Shown here: positions 29,601-41,593 of the stretch, piece by piece | Position numbering within the stretch: position 1 is the stretch's first letter | Layout of the letters: each line of letters begins with the position of its first letter | NCBI GenBank assembly: GCA_963848825.1 | Contig: CAWKFA010000008.1 | Span: forward strand, 372,001-436,000 | Length of the DNA stretch: 64,000 bases | Source: CAVVSQ01 sp963848825 | GTDB taxonomy: Bacteria; Planctomycetota; Planctomycetia; Gemmatales; Gemmataceae | Reading direction: 5' to 3' | Translations under genes and position numbers: made by a program | Notes under the pieces: model-generated | Seen by the model: the letters and a program-made list of their open reading frames with translations, nothing else | Databases searched by the model: none | What the model was told of the DNA's origin: nothing

Positions 29601-32600
29601 CTGGCAATGTTTTCGGCGCGGTCGGCGGCCCCTTCACCGTCAACCTGGGTAGTGCGACCCCGACTGGCACGGCCCTGGCCGTGGTCGGTGCGGGCGCTAC
29701 CGTTGGCTACGGCGGTGCCACCGGCGGCATTGTCGAGGCCGGCTACGGCATTCTCGACCTGGCTGGCAGCAACTCCTACGACGGCACCACGGCCGTCACC
29801 AGCGGTTTGCTCGTCGATGGCGCTGTCAACGGCCTGGGCTCCACGCTGAGCGGGGCCAAGACGGTCAATAATACCCTCCAGTTCCCGATTCCTGGCTTTA
29901 TCAGCCCCGGCGCCACCCTTGGTGTTGCCGCGCTGGGTGATACCGCGACCTACAACTACGACGTCCTTAACTTTACGGGCGGCACGGGTACCGTAACTTT
30001 GACCTACAACGGTCTGCCCAATGCCACTACCCCCGGCTTCGCTTACACGGCCGGCGTCACGACGCCCGGTGCGTTGCAGGCTTACCTCGCAACCCTCCCG
30101 GGTTTGACCGGTGCCGGCGCCGTAGCCGTGACCGGTGCTCTTGGCGGACCTTACAACGTCGTCTTTGGCTCCGGCGTATTCGGCGGTGCCGTCCTCCAGA
30201 AAGCCGCAGGTCCGGCAGTCACCATCACGCCTTCCAATGCCGGCATCTCCATCGCGGGCAGCGGCCTGCAAACGCCGGCACTGTTCAGTGGCGCGATTGT
30301 CAGCGCCGATGGCCAGGCCGATGTCCTGGCGGCGCCGATCACCTTGACGGGTGCGGCGACCATCACATCGAATTCCCCCACCACGCCGACCCTCACCGGC
30401 TCCTTGACGCTCAACGGACCAATTTCTTTGGGCACGAACACCCTGACGCTCAACAATCAGAACAACCTCGTTTTGAACGGGGCCATCAATGGCACCGGAG
30501 CGTCGGGCATCATCAAAAATGGCCAGGGCAACGCCACCCTCGGACACGATAACTCCGCGTTCGGCACCGGCGGCATCAGTAATTCGACGACCGGCCTCGT
30601 CGCGGGCAGCGGCATTACTGTCAACACCGGCATCCTCATCAACACTGCCAACCAAACGTTGGGTGCCGTCACCGACACCCTTACCTTTACTGGCGGCGCG
30701 GGCAACTACACGCTCGGCTATAACGGCTTCTCCGCTCCGGACACGGTCACTTTCGCAGCGACCGGCACCGTGAGTTTCTCCTATAACGGCAGTGCCGCGA
30801 CCTCCTTCGCGTACACCAGCGGTGCCTCGGGAACCTCGGCGACGACTTTCCAGGCCTTCCTCTCGACTTTGCCAGGCTTGACCGCTCCCGGTTCGGTTAC
30901 GGTCACGGGCTCTAACGGTGGACCGTACACAGTTAACTTCGCCTACGGCGTTGCCGGCGGCGGCGCCCTGGTCGCCACTGCGGGGTCCACGACGGCGACC
31001 GTTGGACAATTTGCCTACAGTGCCACCACCACCGCCGCTCAGCTACAGACTTATCTGGCCACGATTCCTGGCCTGAGTGGTTTAGGGGTAAACAATGTGG
31101 TTGGTGTCAACGGCGGACCGTTCACCATCTTCGGCGCGAACATCACCGTCGTCAACGGCACCGCGACGAGCGTAACCAACACCGCTACTCAAAACGCGGT
31201 CACTGTCGTAAGTGGTGCATCCCTGGGCTTCAATGGCGCGTAACTACCTTGCCCAGCAACCGGTGGCCGTCAGTGGCCTGGGCGTTCTCAATGGCACGAC
31301 GACCGATGGCTCGATCGTGGGCACGGGCGGCACCGCCTATTTCGGTGGGGCCATTCAAAACGCGGGCGCCGACCTGTATCTGGGCCAGACCGGTGGCACC
31401 TTGACTTTGGGCAACAACGGCGCGCCCATTAATCTGACCACCAACAACCTTTACCTCGTCGGCACGGGCGGCCTCCTGGTTTTGAACGTCCCGATCGTGG
31501 GTAATGTGGCTGGGTCGGTAGGGGCAGCCGGGACCGGCTTCTCGGACAACATCTTCAAGAACGGCGGCAGCAGTGCTAGCAGTGCACGGTTCACGCAGAG
31601 CAGCCCCAATTTCCTGGGCACCACGACCATCAACGGCGGCCTGATCCAGGCCGCGGCTGATAAGGCTTTCGGCGACGGTGCCCATAGCACGGTCACGGCC
31701 CTGGTCGGTGGCGGCGTCGGGCTGTTCAGCGCGACCAGCCTTAACTACGTCACCAATCAGCTGATCACGCTGGTCGGTTCGGGTACCGGCAACGGTGCAC
31801 TCGAAAACGTCAACGGCAACAATACCTTCAACGGCGTTCTCGCCTTTACCGGTGCCACCGCGCTCGGGTCCGACGCCTCCACCATGGTGCTGAGCCAGAA
31901 CATCGTCCAGAACAATCCGATCAGCTTCATCGGTGCCGGCAATACTGTAGTCACCGGCGTTATCTCCACCACCGGATCGACCGTTAGCCCCGGCCTGACG
32001 GAAAGCCAAAGCAGCTTGCAAGCCGATTTCGGCTCGGCGATCGGCAACATCAGTGGAACCGACTCAGTCCTGTTCCCCGTCATGGCCACCACGTCGGCCA
32101 GCGTTCCCGGCACCTACGGTTATTACCCCGTCAGCCAGCACGTCTGGTCGAACTCCGACACATGGTTCTACCAGGGCCTCATCAATGTGCCCAATTTGAC
32201 CAACGACCTCATCAATTACACGGGCGGCCCCGGTTCAATCACATTGTCCTATAACGGACAGGCCGGTAGCCCCTTCTCCTATGACCCGACGCCGACCACC
32301 GGCACGACGGCAGCGGCTTTCCTGGCCTACATTCAATCGTTGCCCAATATTCCCACCGCGGCGAACCAGGGCGGCAATACCTCCGGCACCGTGAACGTCA
32401 CGGGCAATGCCGGCGGCCCCTTCACGGTCGTGTTTCCGACCGGCCTGGCGGCCGCGCAAGGTTTGACCGTTTCCTCGGGTACGGCTACCATTGCCAGGAC
32501 GTCGACCGGCAAGGGCTTCCTGTCGTTCGCCAAGGCGATCGATGACGACGTCCAGGTCTCGGTGGACGGTGCGATCGTGCTGCACAGTGTTTCTTGTGCT

Positions 32601-35600
32601 TGCAGCCTGGGTTCGGGCGAGCTCACCCTCACGGCTGGCTTGCATACAATCGATATGCGAGTTTCCAACGGCGGCGGTGGTGCCGGGGCCGATGGCTCAA
32701 ATACCAATGGCTGGACCGGCTTTGTCTCAGGTGCCGCCGGCAACAACGTGGTCGGCAACGGCACCACGGTCGCCTACGGCAACGGCCTCGTTCTACGTAT
32801 CGACCAGGGCCCGAACGATCCGGCGGGCATTTTTGTGGGCACACGTACCGGCGTCGGCACGGACTTCCCGAACGGCACTCCGGGTATTGGCACCAGCACC
32901 ACTGGCGGACCGGGCACCGGCGATGCCGGGCTCGATTACACCATTCCCATCGACTCCGGCAATGGCAGCCTGTTCGACATTCCTGTAACGATCACCAAGG
33001 CTGGTGCCGGCAACTTGATTCTGACTGCCGCCAACACCTATACGGTGCCGACCGTCATCAACGCTGGCACCCTGATCGCGGCGAACAATAACGCTCTGGG
33101 CAACAACGTGGCGATCACCGGTGCCTTCGCCGTGACGGTCAACGCCGGCGGCGGCCTCGGCCTCCAATCGCAACAGGACATTGTGACGTTTACGGCCGCG
33201 GGCACGGTAACGATGGCTTATAGCGGAGCGCAGGCCAGCCCGAATAACTTCGCTTACACCGCCACCACCACGAACGTTGCCTTCCAGAACTACTTGGCCA
33301 CCATCCCGGGCTTGACAGCCCCAGGCGCGGTGAGTGTGGCTGGTGCCGCGGGCGGGCCCTTTACCGTCAGCTTCGGGCCCGGCATCATCGGCGGCTCCCA
33401 GCTCACGGTCGCGGGTGCCGGTACCTCGGGTGCCGCGATCTCTTCACCGGCCATCACCTTGCCCGCCACCAAGAACATCAGCCTCAACGGGGCCGGTGTA
33501 TCCGGCAAGGGCGCCATCGAAAACATCGCCGGCAACAACGTCATTCAGGGCAACATCGGCATCCCGAACCTCATTAGCGGTCCGGCCGCCATCGGCGCCG
33601 ACGCCAACCTGCTCACCCTGGCCGGCAACATTACCCAGAGCTCGAACTTGTCATTCACGGGCGCCGGTAACATTGCAGTCAACGGCACCTTCAGCGGCCT
33701 GGGCTCCGCGCTGGTCTCCTGGAATCGCAAGCGTCCGGCAACATCTTCATCGGCACACAAACCGCGTCCAACTTGTCTGGCTACGGCTTTGATGCCGCCC
33801 TCTATCCCATCATGGGCGAGGTCTCGGCCAGCGTCCCCGGCACGTATGGTTTTTATCCGACGGGCAACCATATTTGGACCAACAACGGTACATTCTTGTA
33901 CCAGGGCTTCATCAATGTGCCGAACTTGACCTCGGTGGTGTTCCCGCAGTTCACGAACACGACCGCCGCGAACATGACCCTCGCCTACAATGGTCAGCTG
34001 GCCACAACGCCAGCCTTCAGTTATTCCTCGGCGACGACGGCCGCCCAGTTGTTGACCTATCTTAATACCCTGGGAACCACCGGTAATTTCCCCAGCAATG
34101 CGGTGACCATCACCGGTCCCAATTTCGCCCCGGCAGCCAACGGCGGGCCTTTCTTTGTCAACTTCGCCAATGGCACGGCTGCCGCACAGCTGCTGTCCGT
34201 GGTGGGCGGTGGTATCTCTCAGGCCAGTCTGAACTACAACCCGACCGGTTTGGGTTACTACTCCCTGGCCAAGTCGATCGACGATAGTGCCTGGATCACG
34301 GTTGATAACAACGTCGTGCTTACCAGCACTGGTTGCTCCACCAGCGTGGGTACGGGCGAGCTCACCCTCACCGCCGGCTGGCACAATATCGATATCCGCG
34401 TCGCCAACGGCGGCGGTGGTGCCGGTGCCAACGGTTCCAACACCAACGGCTGGGTTGGTTTCTTCACCGGCGGCACCGCGGGCTACAACACCGGCGGCGG
34501 CAACGGCCTTATCTACCGTATCGACCAGGGCCCCAACGATCCGCTGGGCAATACCACCAATAGCGGCAACGCCGCCAATTACACGGTCCCCACGGATAAC
34601 GGCACCGGCAACCTGTTCACCTACGCTCTTACCAGCCTGATCATGAGCGGCACCGGGACTGTCACTCTTAATAACGCTGCTAGCCCGGGCAACGACGCCA
34701 TCACTATCAACTCCGGCACGTTGTTGGCTACCGCCAACGGCACGCTTGGTAATAGCTCCGCGAACCCATTGCCGATCACGGTTCTGGGCGGCACGCTGGC
34801 CCTTTCGGGCGGCAACGTCATCCCCGCCAACCAACCACTAGCCATCTCGGGTACGGGCACGAGTACGGGAGCCAGCGGTGGGGCTCTGGCGGTTACCAGT
34901 GGTACCGCGACCATCAACGGCGGTACCACGCTTTTGGGTAGTGGTGCCACGGTCTATACGTCACCTGGTTCCACGCTCAACTTCGCTGGTCAGATCTTCG
35001 GGTCTGCCGGGGCGACCTTGACTTCCACCAGTACCTTTGGTGCGACCACGGGTACGGGCACGACGATTTTGGGGAACGCCACCAACGCCTATCAGGGGGC
35101 CACAACAGTAACTGGCGGCAACCTGCTGCAGATTTCCGCGGATGGCGATCTTGGTAGCAACCTCGGTAGCGTGGTTACCGTTAACGCCGGTACTCTGGAC
35201 TTCAGTCCGGTGGCCAGCTACGCCACCACGCACTCCGTCGTCATCGGTAACGCGGCCAGCGTCATCGAAGTTGATGGCAGCACCAATACGGTGACGATTA
35301 ATTCGTCGGTTTCCGGCGTGCCACAGGCATCGCCCACCGGCACGCTCACCAAAACTGGCACCGGCGTGTTGGCACTCGGCGGCTCCAACAATTATGGCGC
35401 CACGAACGTCAATACCGGCGTTCTTCAGGTCCTCAATCCCAACGCGTTGGGCACCGGCAAGGTGACGCTCAACGGCGGCCAGCTTTCGCTGCTCAATGGG
35501 TCCCCGGCCCAGGGCGCGATCGCCCTTACCTCCAACAGCTTCAATCAGGATACGATTTGGGGCGGTTCGGAGTTGATCGGCCTGCCGTCTGCCGGAACCA

Positions 35601-38600
35601 CCACGGGCCTTGACGGTGGCACGGGCTTCGTGCTCTATCAGGCGGGTGCGGTCTTCTCACCGGCCGGCACCGGTTTGCCAGCCAATGGACTGGTAACCAG
35701 CAGCTTCAACCCGCTGGTTAATTTCCAGCTCCAGGCGGCGTCCACGGCTGCCGGCGGCCTAAATAACAATACCGCCTTGCTTCTTAACAGCAGTAACAGC
35801 CGCACGCTCAGCTTCGTGACGCCGGTCTCGTTGCAGACCTTGAATTTGTTGGCCATTTCCACGAACGGTTCCACGTCCTACAAGATGGCCATCAACTTCA
35901 CGGACAGTACTTCCGATACGACGAACTTCGTGACGTCCAACAATTCGCCGATCACCATCGCGGATTGGTTCGCCTCGAACAGCAACTTCGCTCTCCAGGG
36001 CCTGGGCCGTATCGACCGGACCGGTGGCGCGACGTACCTGACCGGTGCTGCAAGCCCTCGCCAGTCCCCGTCTGTTTGAAACCGACTTCAATCTGACTGG
36101 CGTATCCACCGGTGGTGTGGCTGATTCGACCAAGACCGTTTCGTCGGTGACGTTCACGATCACGAGCACCTCGGCGACGAACACGGAACTGGGTATCTTC
36201 GCCCTTAGCGGCCAGGTTAGCCCGACCACGACGCCCGCACTCACCAACCAGATTGTCGTGGCTTCCAGTTCCACGATCGACGTGGAAAACGCGGCTGTCT
36301 CGGTGGGCCCGCTGTCCATCGCCAACAACCAGACGCTGACCTTGACCTCCGCGGGGAACAAGGCACTGACCGTGGGCGCGACCACCCTGCCGGCGACGGC
36401 CGCTATCAATGTCGCCGCGGGTGAAACCTTGAACCTCGGTGCCGCTACCGACGGTGGCACCGTCAGCACGCTGAACCTCACCGGGCCTGGCGTTACGAAT
36501 TTCTCGGCCGCCGCGACCAGTCTGATCACTGGCGATACGATCAATGTCACTGGCGGCGGTACGCTCAATGCCACCAACGCTGCTGGCTTCGGCACGCTTG
36601 AAAACGTGACCGTGGCGAGTGGTTCCTTCCTCGGCACCGCGGCGAGCGGACTGGGCGCTTCGGCGACAGTCGGGGCCCTTAATGGTGCCGGTACCGTCAC
36701 CCTGGGTGCCAACGTTCTGACGGTTGGCAGCACCAATAATCTGTCATCGGTCTTCACCGGCACTATCCAGGATGGCGTCGGTACGGCGGTCAACGATGGC
36801 GTGACCAAGGGCGGAACGGGTACACTGCAATTGACCCCGGCCTCCACGCTCTCCTACAAGGGGACGACGACGGTTGCCAAGGGCACGTTACTTGTCGATG
36901 CCGCTCTGCCCAACAGCGCGGTAGTGGTCGCCAGTGGGGCGTTATTGGGTGGTTCCGGCCCATTCGCCAAGGCCATCACGGCCAACGGTGCCGTGGCTCC
37001 GGGAGACGCCGGCCTGACGTCGGTCGGGACCTTGACTGCCAACGGGCCGACCGCCTTTACTTCCACCGGTGCCTTTGATGAATTCTTGACCGGCAACACG
37101 GTTGGCGCCACCAACGCCAATAGCAAGCTGGTCATCGGTTCCACGGGCAGCCTGAGCTTGGGTGGGGCCAACCTGACCATCAACGCGTCCGGCACGTATG
37201 TCGCCAACCCAGGCGACGTGTACAGTATCGTTACGGTTGCCCCGGGTGCCAGCTATGACGGCACCACCTTCTCCACCTTTACGAACAACGGGGTGACTCT
37301 GCCCATCGTGGGTAATGCGGTCATCAGCACCAACGCTGTCACGCATATTCAGACCAAGTATCTTTTGGCCTACCCGGCGATCGGCACTGCCGGTGGCAAC
37401 ATTACTCTGACCTTCTCCGGTACCTCGGGTGTCGCGACCCACTTGCAGGTTACTCCGAGTGCACTCACCACGCCTGCCGGTTCGCCCGTCAGCGTCACGG
37501 TGTCTGCCCTCGACGCCAACAACTTGTTCGCGGCCAATTACACCGGTACGGTACACTGGACCAGCACGGATTCGGCCGCCCTGGGTGCTGGCTTGTTGCC
37601 CGCCACCTATACGTTCACGAATGGCCCGACGTCGGCCACCGACAACAGCATCCACACCTTTACCAACGTGACCTTCATCACGGCCAGTGCCAATCCAAGC
37701 CAACAAACATTGACGGCAACGGATGGGCTTGGCAACACCGGCACCAGCCCGGCTGTCGCGGTCACGGCCCTGGCCCAAACGGCCCACTTCAACATCATCC
37801 CGAGCTCTTTCTTTGCGAGCCCGGGCGTCGCCAAGACGTTTACGCTCACCGCGACGGATATCTTCGGCAATACCACGCCAGGCTACACCGGCACGGTCCA
37901 GCTATCGAGCACGGACACCTCGGCGACTTTCCAGGGTACGGGCATCGTGAATAACGGCGGTCTGTACTTCTATACCTTCACGGCCGGGGACAACGGCGTG
38001 CATACCTTTACCAACGGTGTCACGTTCAACACCCCGGGTGGTCAGACCATCGGTGCACACGATACGGTCAGCCTGGGCTCGACCGGGGCCAGCGGCGTCA
38101 TCAATGTCAACCCCCCGGCGCAGAAGCTTGCCCTGATACCGTTCTCCACGACCACGGTTGCCGGTAGCGCCTTGTCGATCAACGCCCAGGCACAGGATCT
38201 CAGCGGCAACTTCGCCTCCGGCTACAATGGCACGGCCACGATCACCGTCAGCGGTGGTGGCGCAAGTTTCAATCCCAGCGTCACTTTCGTGAATGGCACC
38301 GCGGCCTTCAACGTGACCTTCACGACGGTGGCGGGCGGGCCCTTCACCATCACCGCCACGGATGCAGTAAATTCGATCTCCGGCGTCAGTCCCCCGATCA
38401 CCGTGACCCCTTCGACCGCGACGGTCTTCACGGTCAGTGTTCCGGCCGGTACCAAGACCACCGGCACACCGTTCAACGCGACGGTTACCGCGCTCGATCT
38501 GTTCAACAACGTCGCCACGAGCTATGCGGGCACGATGAAGCTCACCAGCAGCGATCCGAACGCTCTGACGTTGGTCCCGAGCTACACGTTCACCACCGGG

Positions 38601-41036
38601 GCGGGTAACGACAATGGTGTTCATACCTTCGCCGTAACGCTCAAGAGCGGTGGCACGCAGTTCATCACGGCTACCGACTTGAATTCGACAAACCCGACGA
38701 TCACGGGGACCAGCGCCGGGATCACCACCCGTGGCCTTATCGTCACCGCCTTTACACCGACGGCGACCGGCTTCACCGCCACCTTCAACAAGGCGTTCGT
38801 GCCGGCCGACCTGTTCCTCTTCAACTCCAACAACACCACCGTCGCCGACGTCACGATGACCGGTGGAGCCGCCACCAATGGAACGCACCAGAACGTTGGC
38901 AAGATCAATGGCACGTTGCTCATCGATCCGACCAACACGAGTATCACGTTCAAGGCGACGGCGACCAACCTGATTCAGAAGAATCAGTTGATCTCCAACG
39001 ACTCGTCCTATATCTCCCAGGTGCTGCCCGACGCGACGTATACGATTACGCTGGTCAGCGGTGCAGGCACCAACGGGTTCCTTGACCTGGTCGGTTTGGG
39101 TCTGGATGGTACCAACAGCGGTGGTCATGCCAACTTTGTCTCGACCTTCGCAACGCACTTCCAGGCCAACGCGACCCCGGCCCTCGGTCTGCCCGACTTC
39201 GCCCGTGGTCCGGACAATAATAGCGGCGGCAACGTGGTCAACGGCAGCGTGAGCACGATTGAAGTGCCCAATCAAGGGGCGGCCGGTATCCCGATCACGC
39301 TGTACAACCGGGCCAATGTGACCGACGTGGTCTTCACCGTGACCTACAACCCGTCGTTGATTGCCAACATCGGTGCGTACGGTAATGCCGGCAGCGACGC
39401 TACCGATCAGAACTCCAACCTCGTTCTCGTGTCCAACGTCGGCGGTGTGGCGACCTTCCACTACACCGATTCGACCGCGATTACCGCGAATCCGGATGCC
39501 CCGCTGGTACTGGGTGACATCACCGCAATCGTGCCTTCGACCGGTACGCTGAATGCCAAGGCTCTCTACCAGGTCAAACAACAGCTTCAGCTGGGTGGTA
39601 CCGGGGCCAGCTTCTCCATCAACGGCGTGACCAACGCCAACTGGGCAGTGTCGAACGGCATCCACATCAACTCTTACTTCGGCGATGTGAATGGCGACAA
39701 GGTAATCGACGGCCTGGATAAACTGGCCGCCAATGCGGTGGCGACCGGGGCCGCTACTGGTTTCAGTGCCTACACGCTGTCTGATCCGGTGATCGTGGGC
39801 GACGTGGCGGGCGACCTTTCGGTCGACGCCGGCGACGTGAGCACGCTGGATGCCTTCGTCGCTCAGTTGGCCCCGGCACAGATCCCCCTGCCGCCGACGC
39901 AGTTGCCGGCCGGCAATCCGAACTTCATCAACAAGAATACGCTTTCTTCTCCCAACGCGGCCGATCCGATTCTCAGCCTGCCTGCCGGGATGCAAGCTAA
40001 CGCGGCTGGTATCGTTACCGTGCCGGTAATGCTCGATCATCCGCATCCGGATGGCAGCACTGGCCTCACGCAAGCTGGCCTCTCGCTAACCTATGATCCG
40101 TCGGTCCTGAGCCTGACGGCAGCCGATATCTCCCTGGGTTCGATCCTGAACAAGGGCACCGGCTGGGAAATGTACGCGACCGTGGACTCCATGACAGGCC
40201 AGGTTGGCATCACGCTGTTCAGCACCACGCCGATCACCTCGACGCAGGCTGGCAGCCTGGTGAATATCGCCTTCCACGTGGTTCCGGGCGCCTCGGTGTC
40301 GGCTACCTCGGTCCACCTGGTTGAGTCGGTCAATCCGAATGGACAACGCTTCGATACCGTGCTGTTGGATGCTCAGGGCGGCCTGATCCTCAGCCCTGGC
40401 CTGGATCGTATGTCGATCACGACCGGACTGAATGTCGTTGCCTCCTCGGTCACGTCGGTGACGGAGACAAGTGGCCTCGGCACTCATCAAATCGGGATCG
40501 ACGGACAGAATGTTGGGCTGGAAAGTGCCGCCACGACGTCCCTCCTTATCGCTAGCGAGGGTGGCGAAGGGGCAACTTACACCCTTCTCAGCAACGGCAC
40601 CGGTGCTGGTGAAACTGCCACCGTCCATGCCGTTCCCGTCAACCTGATCGTGACCGGGGCCCTGGCATTCCAGCCAAACCTGGTCCCTGTCGCCGCCACA
40701 CAACTGGCCGGACAGGTCATGCAGATTGCCAACGCCGCCTGGTTGAATAGCCTGGCGAGCGGCAACACCCCGCAACAACTCGCCGATCGGCTCTATCAGC
40801 CGATGGCTCGCAGGGCCGACGCTCCAATCGACCTGGGTCAGCTGGCCCAATCGTTGGTGAGCCTGGTTTGGGACGTTGCTCCCTCGATGAGTTCCCTGGT
40901 TGCTCCCGTGACGGAAGCGAACAGCGACACCACCGAGTCAGCGGACCAGGGCAACTCGGATCAATTCGCGGTGGTTGACCGGGTCTTCGCCGACCTGGCC
41001 ATCGAAGCCGACGACCTGAGCGACTTCGGCTACTAG
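26619..41036 (+). CDS. giant gene A: surface beta-repeat protein with PA14-like, PATR, Ig-like, cohesin and dockerin domains (four frame breaks)
   Basis: About 4800 residues. The N-terminus MSLSTWLRKLVAG has a basic region ending ELLEDRLVPA (residues 33-44), the planctomycete giant-protein signature. Next: a PA14-like domain (GSDDGSVLYIDG, HAIDVEYYQGGGG; residues 60-265), at least twelve QAYLATIPGLT beta modules, autotransporter-associated beta-strand repeats (LTKTGTGVLALGGSNNY), two further PA14-like segments (KAIDDDVQVSVDG; KSIDDSAWITVDN), four Ig-like domains (37400-38700), and a cohesin - dockerin (GDVNGDKVIDGLD, GDVAGDLSVDAGD) - cohesin block at 39235-40410. No beta-barrel is visible. 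The frame breaks near 28752, 31231, 33709 and 36050; each repair keeps the repeats in register. Probably an exported scaffold or adhesin. Confidence 0.85.
27930..34230 (+). repeat. at least twelve copies of a QAYLATIPGLT beta module in gene A
   Basis: Each unit reads roughly FSYxxTTTxxQxQAYLA, then IPGLTxxGAVxVxG, then GGPFxVxFGxGVxGG. Copies near 28020, 28210, 28400, 28600 and 28810 are almost back to back, spaced about 190-210 bases. Others near 29560, 30075, 30850, 31045, 32320, 33285 and 34055 are interspersed with beta-strand repeats. One related copy occurs in B (42420-42560) and one in C (52730-52850). The sequence suggests a small beta-alpha-beta module often found in giant extracellular proteins. 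Confidence 0.8.
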
Positions 41037-41117
41037 AAATCCAGGGCCCGGTGGCCCGTGTGATAATCAGGCTGTTTTCCTGACAGCTGACTACTACACG
41101 GGTCGCCGGACCTGCTT

Positions 41118-41134
41118 TTCAGCCCAGGGCTGAA
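41118..41134 (+). terminator. hairpin downstream of giant gene A
   Basis: TTCAGCCC and GGGCTGAA form an 8-base stem with a one-base loop, followed by GCTGTTTTCTT. An outer stem CCCGTGT/ACACGGG encloses the preceding 50 bases. It is the likely transcription end of gene A, though the loop is tight and the T tract is broken. Confidence 0.5.
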
Positions 41135-41593
41135 GCTGTTTTCTTGACCACCCATCACTGGCAAGTACGATTTCGCCGCAAATCTTTTGTCTGGAGCGGA
41201 TTTTTCAGTTCTTCGGTAGACGGTGGCGCGTACAATTCGTGTGCGGCACCGGTGCAGGGGGGGATTTTTCGCCGTAAACGGCCATTTTTACCGGCAAGAC
41301 TGTTAAATTACGGAGAAAAGGTAGTTTTTCACATAAAATCTTGTTGTAATCCGTGGGCAATTTTGTAATCTGGATTCTGCGGAATAAACGGATTTTTCCA
41401 AGCGCGACGCCCGCAGTACCCGTCTGAAGGTGAGTTAAGTCTGCATCAGGTCTCAACGCTCGGTCTTTGGATTTCTATGCGTGTCAGAGCCTGTCGAAAA
41501 AGGTAGGTGCGGTAAGGTCCTAGCGGTGCCTTTGCGGCACCCTTTTGTGTACATAATTACATCAAAAGCATCTTCTAACAAGCGAGTTAAAGT
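41135..41593 (+). promoter_or_regulatory. leader region of giant gene B with promoter and attenuator-like hairpin
   Basis: No gene is supported. A possible promoter pairs TTGTAA (41344-41349) with TAATCT (41366-41371), 16 bases apart, in AT-rich sequence. A GGTGCC/GGCACC hairpin with a TTTGC loop (41525-41541) is followed by CTTTTG and stands 52 bases before the ATG. It looks like an intrinsic terminator within the leader, which would suit attenuation of the giant gene. Confidence 0.4.

Noticed and set aside
29168..31009. A long 613-codon open frame on the minus strand inside gene A, and similar ones at 37902-40073 and 53380-55551
   Set aside because: They are antisense shadows of low-complexity GC-rich repeats. 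Their products are Arg/Gly/Asp-rich with no domain, and the plus strand reads as coherent protein domains.
26619..41036. Gene A as a classical type V autotransporter
   Set aside because: It has beta-strand repeats of that type but no C-terminal beta-barrel; it ends with cohesin-dockerin-cohesin.
41144..41368. A short plus-strand frame between genes A and B
   Set aside because: No ribosome site, no similarity, and biased AT-rich composition like a leader.
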